From the NCBI GenBank assembly GCA_000257205.1, contig AEZC01000055.1:1-56525 (forward strand): a stretch of DNA of 56,525 nt, in the 5' to 3' direction. The DNA comes from Vibrio ordalii ATCC 33509. GTDB taxonomy: Bacteria; Pseudomonadota; Gammaproteobacteria; Enterobacterales; Vibrionaceae. The notes under the pieces were generated by a model. The model saw only the letters and a list, made by a program, of their open reading frames with translations. It searched no databases and was not told where the DNA came from. A program made the translations under genes and the position numbers. This document shows, one piece after another, positions 27,979 through 37,205 of the stretch. How positions within the stretch are numbered: position 1 is the stretch's first letter; every line of letters starts with the position of its first letter.

Positions 27979-30867
27979 TTATGCCTTGGCTAGCTCAGAG
28001 GCTAGTACTTCAATCTTATTAAGTAATGCTTTGAAATCTGACAATTGTAAGCATGGGTTTAAAATGGTGAATTTAAGCGCTGTTTTGCCATCCACAATCG
28101 TCTCGCCCAACACCGCGACACCACGTGTCAATGCTTCTAAACGCAGCACTTTGTTCAACTCATCAAAATCTACCGCTTGTTTATTCACTGAACGGAATAA
28201 CACGGTGGAGAGCGCAGGCTCAGCCAAGAGTTCAAAAGCATCGTGATGCTGAACTAAATCTGCCACTTGCAGTGTTTGTTCTAGCAGATGATCGTACATC
28301 TCACCCAAAGCCTTAGGGCCTACGTTTTGCATTGTCATAAACACTTTCAATGCATCAAAACGCTTGGTCGTAGAAATAGATTTATCCACCAAATTTGGCA
28401 GTTCATCATGTTCACGGTTAAGGTAATCCGCATGATGCAGTAGATACTTGAAGTGACTTTTATCTTTGAGCAACACCGCGCCACAGCTGATCGTTTGGAA
28501 GAACAATTTATGGAAGTCGACGCTGACAGAATGCGCACGCTCAACACCTTGCAAACGTGCTTTATGGCTACTTAGAACCAATGCGCCGCCGTATGCTCCA
28601 TCCACATGCATCCATAGATCATGCTGTTGCGCTACATCCGCGATCGTCGACAGATCATCAATCGCGCCGTGATCCGTTGTGCCTGCTGTTCCAACAATAG
28701 CAAAAGGAATAAGACCTTCCGCTTTCGCTTGTGCAACAACCGCTTCCAGTTTGGTGACATCCATTGTGCCGTTTGGATTCGCATCAACCGCCAAAATGGC
28801 TTTCTCGCCCAACCCCATCCAAGAGGCCGATTTTTGCACGGTGAAATGCGATTTTTTCGAGCACACAATACGCAGCTTATCGGCATACTCAGGTAAGCCC
28901 AGCTTTTGAATAGAATGACCACTTAATTTATCGGCAATCCAGTCACGGGCTAACATTAAACCCATTTGGTTGCTTTGCGTGCCACCACTGGTGAAAATAC
29001 CATCCGACTGAGCGCCGAGTTCGTATTTTTCACACATCCAATCAATCACTTTCTGTTCAACATAGGTAGCAGAAGACGATTGATCCCATGAGTCCATGGA
29101 CTGGTTTAATGCACCAATCATCGCTTCAGCCACTACTGATGGCATCAAGGGTGGCGTGTGCAGGTGAGCAATACAATCTGGGTGTTGAACGATAATGGAA
29201 TTTTTGGCTACCAGATCTGCCATTTCAGAGATCACATCCTTCAATGGCGCATTTTTGTTATCCAAATCTACCGCGTAAATCTCTTCTTCAAGCTGCTTTG
29301 GATCCAAACCTGAATAAGGCGCTTTGGCTTGTTCAAAAACAGCTTTCATCGCAGAAGTGGCATGGTTCATCACAGCGGCAAATTCATTACTACCCATTTC
29401 ACCGGTTTGGATAAAATGCTTCTTCCACGCTTGATTTTCTGGCTCTGGATCTTTCTCGCCGCCACCTGCAGCTAAAATCGCCGCTTCAAGAGTGCGCAGG
29501 GCAAAATCGATCTGCTCGAATGAGATGATAATCGGTGGTAAGAAACGAATAACGGATCCTTCACGGCCACCTTTTTCAACCATCAACCCACGCTCAAGTG
29601 CTGCGCGTTGGATAGCGAGTGTTAATTGGCCATCGGCCATTGGCTCGCCAAATTTATTTATTTCACCGTTTGGTTTACGAATTTCAAGGCCGAGCATCAA
29701 ACCTTTACCACGAACTTCAGCAATACAATTCACTCGACGTTGAATGGCTTCAAGACCTTGGCGTAGGTACTGACCCGCGACATTAGCGTGTTCAACGAGG
29801 TTATCACGTAAAATAATTTCTAACGCTTTCGCACCAGAAACCATGGCCAATTGGTTACCACGGAACGTGCCTGTGTGCTCACCCGGTTTCCAAGTATCGA
29901 TCTCTTTCTTGAACACAAGAATAGACATTGGTAGACCACCACCAATGGCTTTAGATAAGCAAAGAATATCAGGACAAATGCCAGACTCTTCAAATGCAAA
30001 GCGGTAACCCGATTTACCTACACCACATTGAATTTCATCGAAAACTAATAAAATACCGTGTTCATCGCAGATACGGCGTAGCTCACGCAGCCAGAATGCT
30101 GGAGCTGGAATGACGCCACCTTCACCTTGAACAGGTTCAACAATAATGGCCGCCGGTTTCATGATACCTGCTTCGTCATCGTTCAGCAGACGTTCGATGT
30201 AGCGAATGCTCGCTTTGGCACCTTCATCGCCCCCTAAACCAAACGGACAGCGCAAGTTGTATGGGAATGGCATAAAATGCACATCCGACATTAATCCTGT
30301 GCGACGAGCTTTGGTATTCAGGTTGCCCATCATGCCCATCGTACCGTTGGTCATACCGTGGTAAGCACCGCGAAACGCAAACATGGTGTTACGACCCGTT
30401 GTCTGCTTCACTAGCTTGATAGCCGCTTCAACGGCATCCGCACCAGAAGGTCCACAAAATTGAATCGCGGAATTTTTTGCAAACTCTTCAGGCAAAAATG
30501 CTTTTACTTGCTTGATGAATTTGTCTTTAGCGTGCGTTGTCATATCCAATGTCTGATATGGCAGACCTGAATCTAACTGCTCTTTCAGTGCTTGGTTGAT
30601 CTCTGGATGGTTATACCCAAGCGCCAACGTTCCCGCGCCCGCTAAGCAGTCGAGGAAAATTTGTCCGCGCGTATCTTCTACTAACGCACCATAAGCTTGC
30701 TTGATGGCAATCGGTAGACGGCGTGGGTATGAACGAACTTCAGATTCATGCTCAATTTGATCGAGTAGAATTTGGTCCGGTGTGAGATCATAAATACCTT
30801 CAACAACAGGTACCTGAGATGAAAAAATGTTTGCGATAGTGTTATCGACTTCAAAGGCTGTGCTCAT
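27979..30867 (-). CDS. Fused L-2,4-diaminobutyrate aminotransferase / decarboxylase
   Basis: Bifunctional PLP protein of 962 aa that makes 1,3-diaminopropane from aspartate semialdehyde. The N-terminal half (about 30-460) is a class III aminotransferase with FDEIQCGVGKSG and the PLP lysine in CLSKAIGGGLP. The C-terminal half (about 510-960) is a group II decarboxylase with HVDGAYGGALVLS and the PLP lysine in SVDFHKLFFQT. The ATG at 30867 is chosen because of an upstream purine-rich site and family N-termini; the open frame extends 32 codons further. It is the first gene of the norspermidine operon; the dehydrogenase gene follows after 16 bp. The fusion is typical of Vibrio. Confidence 0.96.
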   Translation of the reverse strand: MSTAFEVDNTIANIFSSQVPVVEGIYDLTPDQILLDQIEHESEVRSYPRRLPIAIKQAYGALVEDTRGQIFLDCLAGAGTLALGYNHPEINQALKEQLDSGLPYQTLDMTTHAKDKFIKQVKAFLPEEFAKNSAIQFCGPSGADAVEAAIKLVKQTTGRNTMFAFRGAYHGMTNGTMGMMGNLNTKARRTGLMSDVHFMPFPYNLRCPFGLGGDEGAKASIRYIERLLNDDEAGIMKPAAIIVEPVQGEGGVIPAPAFWLRELRRICDEHGILLVFDEIQCGVGKSGYRFAFEESGICPDILCLSKAIGGGLPMSILVFKKEIDTWKPGEHTGTFRGNQLAMVSGAKALEIILRDNLVEHANVAGQYLRQGLEAIQRRVNCIAEVRGKGLMLGLEIRKPNGEINKFGEPMADGQLTLAIQRAALERGLMVEKGGREGSVIRFLPPIIISFEQIDFALRTLEAAILAAGGGEKDPEPENQAWKKHFIQTGEMGSNEFAAVMNHATSAMKAVFEQAKAPYSGLDPKQLEEEIYAVDLDNKNAPLKDVISEMADLVAKNSIIVQHPDCIAHLHTPPLMPSVVAEAMIGALNQSMDSWDQSSSATYVEQKVIDWMCEKYELGAQSDGIFTSGGTQSNQMGLMLARDWIADKLSGHSIQKLGLPEYADKLRIVCSKKSHFTVQKSASWMGLGEKAILAVDANPNGTMDVTKLEAVVAQAKAEGLIPFAIVGTAGTTDHGAIDDLSTIADVAQQHDLWMHVDGAYGGALVLSSHKARLQGVERAHSVSVDFHKLFFQTISCGAVLLKDKSHFKYLLHHADYLNREHDELPNLVDKSISTTKRFDALKVFMTMQNVGPKALGEMYDHLLEQTLQVADLVQHHDAFELLAEPALSTVLFRSVNKQAVDFDELNKVLRLEALTRGVAVLGETIVDGKTALKFTILNPCLQLSDFKALLNKIEVLASELAKA

Positions 30868-31030
30868 TTCCCTTCCCCTTGAATGTGAAAATTTCCGCCT
30901 ATTTCCTTGGTTTGGTTTGAATATAAGGAAATATGACATAGCAATAAGCTCCGTATTAGCCAAAAGGCAAAAACGGAAATTGGTTCATCGTCTTCGATGA
31001 AAGATTACTAAATCAGAGAATCAAGGTTCG

Positions 31031-31324
31031 GTGATAGAACTGTCTTCAAGCACAGGGCATAGAGGAAGTACAAAGCTGATTAACGTCAGTGTGTTAAGTG
31101 ATGATGAGTTCAATGTTGGGTTTCCCATTCACATGCAGCTCCCGCTGCAAGAGTATCCCGTCTATCAACAAAAGGACTTGCTGATACCTACCCTACGTAA
31201 TGTCACAATCAGCCTGAATGGTCATTACGCGTGTCCCCCAGAAGCTACTGTCCGAGATTGGTGCGAAAAATATCAAAAAATAATTACGCTGGCAATAATT
31301 TTCAATAAATCGATAAAAACTTAA
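31031..31324 (+). CDS. Possible small protein of unknown function (97 aa)
   Basis: An open frame of 97 codons beginning with GTG at 31031, with AAGG 4 nt upstream, divergent from the norspermidine operon and convergent with nhaA. It has no shadow gene on the other strand. Composition is protein-like, with a polar N-terminus, segment PLQEYPVYQQKDLLIPTL and two cysteines. No domain recognised. The start codon and ribosome site are weak; it may be spurious or a decayed gene. Confidence 0.35.
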   Translation: MIELSSSTGHRGSTKLINVSVLSDDEFNVGFPIHMQLPLQEYPVYQQKDLLIPTLRNVTISLNGHYACPPEATVRDWCEKYQKIITLAIIFNKSIKT

Positions 31325-31376
31325 GTTTGCTATTGATTAATAATATTGATAAATCAAATAGTTAGTTTGTAAAATG

Positions 31377-31406
31377 AATCAGCCCTCACATGTCCGAGGG
31401 CTGATT
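31377..31406 (-). terminator. Terminator of nhaA
   Basis: AATCAGCCCTC (31377-31387) pairs perfectly with GAGGGCTGATT (31396-31406). The minus-strand tail is CATTTTAC. It lies 6 bp after the nhaA stop. Confidence 0.8.
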
Positions 31407-31412
31407 ATATTC

Positions 31413-32558
31413 TTATGCGTTTTTTGGCAAAGATAAACGGAGCAATGTATAACCGACAATCGCAGCAGTGGTTGAGCCCATTAATATACCGAGCCGTGCA
31501 AACGTATCAAATTCAGCATTGGTTGGTCCAAAAGCTAAAGACGATATAAAAATCGACATTGTAAAACCAATACCACATAGCACTGACACGGCAAAGATAT
31601 GCTTGAAATTGATCCCTTCAGGCAATTTAGCGACACCGAGTTTCACCGCAGCCCAACTGAAGGTAAAAATACCCAATGGCTTACCAATAAATAAGCCAAG
31701 AGCCACACCTAAAGGCAACATTGACGTGAGGCTAGATACGGAGATCCCTTCCAATGAAATCCCGGCATTGGCAAATGCGAACAGTGGCAGAATACCAAAA
31801 GCGACGTACGGGTGTAATGCATGCTCTAGATGCTTTAGCGGAGAATATTCGCCTTTATCACCTTTCAGGGGAATAGCAAAACCAATCACTACACCAGCCA
31901 AGGTTGCATGAACACCAGATTTAAGTACGGCAAACCATAAAATTGCACCGACAATTAAATAGAGGCTGATTTTAGTAACATGCTTGTTGTTTAGTACAAA
32001 AAGCACACCAGTCGTTAAGAACCCGACGGTTAACGCAATGGTCGAAAGATCACCGCTATAAAATAGCGCAATAATGACCACAACCCCTAAGTCATCAATA
32101 ATCGCGAGCGCCAGTAAGAACACTTTTAAGCTGACCGGAACACGTTTACCTAATAGCGCCATAATACCTAGCGCAAACGCAATATCAGTGGCCGCTGGGA
32201 TCGCCCAACCTTGAATCGCTTGTGCATCACCAGCCGTAAACAGCACGTAAATTAACGCCGGAGCAAGCATACCGCCGACGGCAGCAATAGCAGGGAAAAT
32301 AGCCGTTTCTTTGGATTTAAGAGCACCTTCCAACAATTCACGTTTGACTTCTAAACCAATCAACAAAAAGAATACGGCCATTAAGCCATCATTGATCCAA
32401 TGCGACACTGACATTCCAAACACGTAGGAATGTAAAAAAGATTGGTACACATCATTTAACGGTGAGTTAGCAATCATCATTGCAATTGCAGCAGCAATAA
32501 CCAGCAAAATACCACCTGCTGATTCCATCTTGAAAAAGTCGCGAATCACATCACTCAT
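31413..32558 (-). CDS. nhaA: Na+/H+ antiporter NhaA
   Basis: Inner-membrane antiporter that expels sodium in exchange for protons, important for alkaline and saline growth. It is 381 aa with about 12 membrane segments. The transport-site aspartate pair is in [24 protein letters not shown], as in E. coli NhaA D163/D164. Start ATG at 32558 with AAGGA 7 nt upstream. An inverted repeat lies about 105-125 bp upstream. The neighbouring norspermidine operon matches V. cholerae order. Confidence 0.97.
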   Translation of the reverse strand: MSDVIRDFFKMESAGGILLVIAAAIAMMIANSPLNDVYQSFLHSYVFGMSVSHWINDGLMAVFFLLIGLEVKRELLEGALKSKETAIFPAIAAVGGMLAPALIYVLFTAGDAQAIQGWAIPAATDIAFALGIMALLGKRVPVSLKVFLLALAIIDDLGVVVIIALFYSGDLSTIALTVGFLTTGVLFVLNNKHVTKISLYLIVGAILWFAVLKSGVHATLAGVVIGFAIPLKGDKGEYSPLKHLEHALHPYVAFGILPLFAFANAGISLEGISVSSLTSMLPLGVALGLFIGKPLGIFTFSWAAVKLGVAKLPEGINFKHIFAVSVLCGIGFTMSIFISSLAFGPTNAEFDTFARLGILMGSTTAAIVGYTLLRLSLPKNA

Positions 32559-32663
32559 GATGTCGTCCTTATAATTATGTATGCTGATAAATACTTAATA
32601 AATTAATGTGGTAGAGCCTATACATTATATAGCAGAAGTGAAAATCGCTTGTTCAGATGTTAA

Positions 32664-32683
32664 TTGTCGGGATTCCCGAACAA
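32664..32683. promoter_or_regulatory. Inverted repeat upstream of nhaA
   Basis: TTGTCGGGATTCCCGAACAA, a dyad around ATT with arms TTGT-CGGG and CCCG-AACAA (one extra base in the right arm). It is 106-125 bp before the nhaA start and could be an operator. The binding protein is unknown. Confidence 0.4.
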
Positions 32684-32833
32684 ACTATAACAATATAACG
32701 TATATTCCTTACATTTGGTCGTTTTTTATGCTGTTGATTAACTTTCATCGCATTACAATTTTATAACAAAAAAAAAGCAGAGCACAAAAATGTAAAATGC
32801 TAAGCTTAATTGAATATTGAAATCCATCAGTAC

Positions 32834-33976
32834 TTATGTTCCGTCCCCAGTGATTTGCATAAACCCTGTCACCTTGTGGCTACCATCTGTAATGATTGGG
32901 CCTTCCCAATAAGGGATCAGAAAGGATGACCACAGATCGCGATTCACCGCTGTCGTCACCAGATGAATATTATATTTAGGGATGTTTACCACCCATTGCA
33001 ACGGGATCTCACGTCTATTCTCCGACGCGACAGGAACCAAATCAATCTCATCAGCAGATAGTGCAATCGTGGTGCCCGAATCTTGCACAATTGCTCCAAA
33101 CAAATAGGGCTCTTGCTGAAAATAACGATAACGATTAACCAATAAGGTTGTTTTGCTATCGAGTTTAACGAACAGCTTATCCCATCCCTGTTTAGCGTTA
33201 GGTAGTAGATTATTACCCCACTCCTTGCTCAGCAATGCATTACCTGTGACTTGAATGGGTTGAGAGTTAACGCCTAAGTTGAGCACACCTTTGACCTGCA
33301 AAAAAGGTGCTTGGAGACTATATGAGGCTAAAGAGAGTGAATCATGCTTTTTTTGGTATCCCTGCTGACCAGGCAATAAAAATGGCCCAGAGAGGTTATT
33401 TTTCAATGAGAGTGAAAACGTGTCCGTCGCGACATTCAACGCCCCAGGAAGTGGTGTCGTCCCCGGTGCGCGCCAGTTCCAATTATCAATCCACATTTTA
33501 AACGGCTTTAACTCTAAGCCGGCTTGACCAATTCCGCCCCGCGCAATCCGCTGTTCACGCCAGACTTCGTTGTTTGAAGAGATCACCACATAAGCAAGAT
33601 AAAGCTGAGGGCTAAGCCATCCATTGGCATCTCGAGCTTCATTAGCGAGACGAAAATAACTCCACTGGATCCCATATTGCTGTCCATGTTCATCACTAAC
33701 ATTCGCAAAGTAATGCCACCACTCATGTTCAAAACCTTGATGGAAATTGAAATCTTGAGGAAGTCTTACCGGGCGATTAGGGAGCACGGACTCGAACGTA
33801 TGCTCCTTCGATATTAATGATGTACCAATTTGCTTAGAGGCACGCTTAGCAGCGGTTTCAGAAACGGCATGCTCTGAAACCGTTTGCTGCGTCTGCCAAT
33901 ACTGGTGCCACGAATAGAGACCGAACAATACAGCAATCAACAAAGAGAAAAAAAGTACGAGGTATCGTTTCATCAT
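32834..33976 (-). CDS. AttH-like lipocalin/carotenoid 1,2-hydratase-fold protein
   Basis: 380 aa with an N-terminal membrane anchor or signal (about 5-25) and an exported double-lipocalin-like domain, known as AttH or CrtC-related. The conserved family segment is FEHEWWHYFANV followed by GIQWSYFRL. Its start codon directly follows the stop codon of the permease gene (TAA-ATG), so translation is coupled. In many proteobacteria this protein is encoded with an ABC ATPase and a large FtsX-like permease (AttEFGH annotation); it probably binds or carries a lipophilic compound for that system. Substrate unknown. Confidence 0.85.
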   Translation of the reverse strand: MMKRYLVLFFSLLIAVLFGLYSWHQYWQTQQTVSEHAVSETAAKRASKQIGTSLISKEHTFESVLPNRPVRLPQDFNFHQGFEHEWWHYFANVSDEHGQQYGIQWSYFRLANEARDANGWLSPQLYLAYVVISSNNEVWREQRIARGGIGQAGLELKPFKMWIDNWNWRAPGTTPLPGALNVATDTFSLSLKNNLSGPFLLPGQQGYQKKHDSLSLASYSLQAPFLQVKGVLNLGVNSQPIQVTGNALLSKEWGNNLLPNAKQGWDKLFVKLDSKTTLLVNRYRYFQQEPYLFGAIVQDSGTTIALSADEIDLVPVASENRREIPLQWVVNIPKYNIHLVTTAVNRDLWSSFLIPYWEGPIITDGSHKVTGFMQITGDGT

Positions 33977-36430
33977 TTATAACGCGTCTCTAAATGAGCT
34001 AATCGGTGGCCTTCTGACCAAACGAATAACCGAGATTGCACCTGCGCACATCAAGGTCACCATCGCCCATGCGACGGTTTTCAAATACTCCCCTGGGATC
34101 AACTGCAATTGGATTGACCAACCAAAGGATTGTTTAATCACGATATCCACCACGAGGCGAGCAAGTGCAAGCCCTAACGGCATCGCAATCACAAGCGCTA
34201 TCGCCCCAAACACACACAACTGCAAGCTGCCAATCACCACCAGCTCTTTACCAGATACGCCCAAACAACGCAGTAGCGAAACGTGTCGCTGGCGAGAAAC
34301 CTCTCCGGCTAACGTAGCAAAGAAAATACCACACACGGCAATCAACAAAGTAATACGTCCGAGCGTATCGGCGATGGAAAAGGTTCGGTCAAATACTCGC
34401 ATCGCTTGATTGTGGATGTGGTTGTTATCAAATACTCGTTCATCACCAAGCCTAAATACCGACTCTAAGCGATTTTTCAAGCCTTGATCATTCACACCAT
34501 CACGCAAAATGACCCCTAGCGCCACATTCCCTTTCCCTGCAAATGCAAATAGCCAATTTTGATGTGACAATAAAACTTGATGGTAAGGGTTACCATAATC
34601 GTAATAAACCCCCGCGACTTGCCACTTTTGGCCTAAAGGCTCAGAAAGGTCGATAAAATCACCAGGCTTAATGCCTAATTTAAGCGCCATCGATTCACTG
34701 ATCATCAAACTCTTTGAATGGTGTAAATCATACCAATAGTTAGGAACAGCGAGTTTAACCGTCAACGAGTCTAACTCACCATCGGAGATACCGGTGCTGA
34801 CTACTTGCAATGCACCTTTGTCGGTGACGAAATCTTTTTCCCAACGCCACCAAACATCACTGACATCAGGTTGCGCTTTCAACCAACTGCTCATTCTTGA
34901 TGCAGAGCTATTAGTAGGATAAACATATATGTCCGCGGCCAAACGTTGATTTAACCATTTTTCAGTAGTATCGCGAAAGCTACCAACCATGGTTTCAATG
35001 CCAATATTCGCCGCCATAGCAATCATAAATGCCATCGTTGCGACACCGCGATAGCTCATACTGGCAGCTGCATCGGCAAAGAACCACCGCGCTTTTACCC
35101 AAGCGAGTGAGTAGGAAAAACTGTTGAACAGCGTCCAAATAAGATAAGGCGTAAACAGCGCAACACTGAGTAACATCAACGCAATAATTGCAAAACCAGA
35201 AAGTTGCGTTTGTGGAACTTGATACACGGCAATCGCCGCGACAGTCAATGCGCAAGCAACAAGAGCTTGCAGGCGAAATTCTGTGCCAGCAAATCGAAGC
35301 AAAGAGAGACGAGCCGAAAGACGAATAGGTTGCGATTTTAGCAATCGGACGAGGGGCCAAGCACACGCCGCAAATGCACCAATCAACGCCATGGCTAAGC
35401 TGTAACTACTCCACTGCCAATTCCAGCTAATCGATAAACCAACATTAGCATCATACAAGTCACCCAAGCTGGCTGAAACCGCTGGAATAAGTTGATTGGC
35501 CAATAATAACCCCAATCCGTTACCGCATATCCAGCTAAGCAGGACCATGCCAAACAACTCAATCACCAATGCTTGGGTAAGCTGCCAGCCAGAAACGCCC
35601 GCTTGGCGTAATAACCCAACCAAAGGTTGGCGCTGGATTAAAGATAAAGACATGGCTTGGTAGAATATGAATAACCCGACCAAAAATGCCAACATACCCA
35701 TGGCATTGAGGTTGAGATGAAAAGCACGCGTGAGTGATTCCAGCTCAGTGCGAGAACTACGGACTAGCGTCAAACCATTAGGCAAATTATCTTTTAGTCT
35801 TTTCAGTTTCTCTGGTGGCATATCGCCACAAGCAATAACAGATAAGCCCGAATTTTTCTTGAGCATTCGCACCAAGGATAGATCCGCAATAACGCGCGTA
35901 CCGTTGATCAGATCTTGTTGATCGATCTGAATAGGACCTAACTTTGATTCATCATCAAGTACTATAAAATCACCCGTTTGCCAACCTTGGAGACGGGCGA
36001 GGTCGACACTCACCAAAATAGGATACGGCGGATTCATCAATGATAATGTCGAAAATTCTGACAACGCTAGACCACTATCAGTTGGTAACATGGCGATAGG
36101 GTCAAGCCCAATCAATGAAATATCCGCGCCATTTTTTGTCGTCAAGCGATAGTTTTCAAAAGGAGCACACTGCGAAAATCCATCACGGCGAAACTGAATA
36201 TAGAAACCTTGGGGAATTTTATTGGAAATATGCTTGGAGCGAATACGATAAGGTAATGGATTAGAAAACAGCTTTTCGCCATGTTCATAGCTTTGACGAG
36301 CATGCTGGTTGATGGCCGTCACTCCCACCAACAATGAAACGCCAAGCGTTAAACCCAGCCATACTAGAATGATTTGTAAAGGATAACGCCGATAATGACC
36401 AAGTAGCGCCTTAACTACGGGCCATGACAT
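33977..36430 (-). CDS. Large FtsX-like ABC permease (AttFG-type)
   Basis: 817 aa from the ATG at 36430, which has an AGGAGG site about 8 nt upstream; the open frame runs 19 codons further. It has an N-terminal membrane helix, a periplasmic MacB-like domain, then about eight further membrane helices with a second periplasmic domain, the arrangement of two fused FtsX-type permease halves. It overlaps the ATPase gene by 20 bp and abuts attH. Such MacB/Lol-like transporters act on lipids or lipoproteins or couple ATP hydrolysis to the periplasm; the exact function is unknown. Confidence 0.88.
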   Translation of the reverse strand: MSWPVVKALLGHYRRYPLQIILVWLGLTLGVSLLVGVTAINQHARQSYEHGEKLFSNPLPYRIRSKHISNKIPQGFYIQFRRDGFSQCAPFENYRLTTKNGADISLIGLDPIAMLPTDSGLALSEFSTLSLMNPPYPILVSVDLARLQGWQTGDFIVLDDESKLGPIQIDQQDLINGTRVIADLSLVRMLKKNSGLSVIACGDMPPEKLKRLKDNLPNGLTLVRSSRTELESLTRAFHLNLNAMGMLAFLVGLFIFYQAMSLSLIQRQPLVGLLRQAGVSGWQLTQALVIELFGMVLLSWICGNGLGLLLANQLIPAVSASLGDLYDANVGLSISWNWQWSSYSLAMALIGAFAACAWPLVRLLKSQPIRLSARLSLLRFAGTEFRLQALVACALTVAAIAVYQVPQTQLSGFAIIALMLLSVALFTPYLIWTLFNSFSYSLAWVKARWFFADAAASMSYRGVATMAFMIAMAANIGIETMVGSFRDTTEKWLNQRLAADIYVYPTNSSASRMSSWLKAQPDVSDVWWRWEKDFVTDKGALQVVSTGISDGELDSLTVKLAVPNYWYDLHHSKSLMISESMALKLGIKPGDFIDLSEPLGQKWQVAGVYYDYGNPYHQVLLSHQNWLFAFAGKGNVALGVILRDGVNDQGLKNRLESVFRLGDERVFDNNHIHNQAMRVFDRTFSIADTLGRITLLIAVCGIFFATLAGEVSRQRHVSLLRCLGVSGKELVVIGSLQLCVFGAIALVIAMPLGLALARLVVDIVIKQSFGWSIQLQLIPGEYLKTVAWAMVTLMCAGAISVIRLVRRPPISSFRDAL

Positions 36431-37082
36431 GCAGCAACCCTCCTTGTAAACGTACGCGACCATCCATATGCTGCGCGACTTTTTCACTGTGGGTCACCAA
36501 TAATAACGTGCAATCTAACTGGCGAGTTAAGGTCGTCAACAAACGCATCACCGCCTCGGCATTACGTTCATCAAGGCTACCGGTTGGTTCATCTGCTAAT
36601 AAAATCTTAGGCTCCATATACAAGGAGCGCGCGATCGCAGCACGCTGCTGCTGCCCACCAGAAACCTCTTCAGGGTATCGGCCTAGCAATGGCATTAAAT
36701 CAAGCGAAGAAAGAATTTGACGCAGTAAACCTTGGTCTTCCGGCATTCCTTTCAACTGACGACAAAAGCGAATATTATCCGCGAGATTGAGGGTGGGAAG
36801 AAGATTAAACTGCTGAAAGATATGACCAATGTTATTTCGGCGATAAGCGGTACGCTTATTTTCTGACGTGTCATGCATGGCAAAACTTGGAAACCAAATT
36901 TCGCCAGAATCGACAAAATCTAATCCGGCAATGAGGTTGAGTAATGTACTCTTACCCGAACCACTTTCACCCATCAATGCGATTTGGTCACCTCGATTTA
37001 ATGTTAACTCTGCCCCCTGTAGCACGGGATGAAATTCATCACCATCTAGATAGCCTTTACACAGGTTGGTCAGCTGTAACAT
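36411..37082 (-). CDS. LolD-like ABC transporter ATPase (AttE-type)
   Basis: 223 aa ATP-binding subunit. Walker A GESGSGKST, Q-loop, signature VSGGQQQRAAIARSL, Walker B ILLADEPTGSLD and the switch histidine in LLVTHS are all present. The ATG at 37082 is preceded directly by TTG, an alternative start. First gene of the three-gene minus-strand operon with the FtsX-like permease and AttH. It resembles LolD/MacB ATPases, which energise mechanotransmission rather than classical import. Confidence 0.92.
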   Translation of the reverse strand: MLQLTNLCKGYLDGDEFHPVLQGAELTLNRGDQIALMGESGSGKSTLLNLIAGLDFVDSGEIWFPSFAMHDTSENKRTAYRRNNIGHIFQQFNLLPTLNLADNIRFCRQLKGMPEDQGLLRQILSSLDLMPLLGRYPEEVSGGQQQRAAIARSLYMEPKILLADEPTGSLDERNAEAVMRLLTTLTRQLDCTLLLVTHSEKVAQHMDGRVRLQGGLLHVMARS

Positions 37083-37205
37083 CAAATCGCTCGCAATTGA
37101 CTAAAATTGGATTGTGAATCTACACTAATTCTCCTGCAGTAGAAAGCATTTTGGATACCGGATCACATTATGTGCATCAAATTGCACCACCTAACTGCGT
37201 TGTGT

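Noticed and set aside
31468..31911. 147-aa open frame antisense to nhaA
   Set aside because: Proline/lysine-rich shadow of a hydrophobic gene; nhaA is unambiguous.
32768..32776. Run of nine A downstream of attH
   Set aside because: May be a terminator tail on the minus strand, but I could not define a convincing stem before it.
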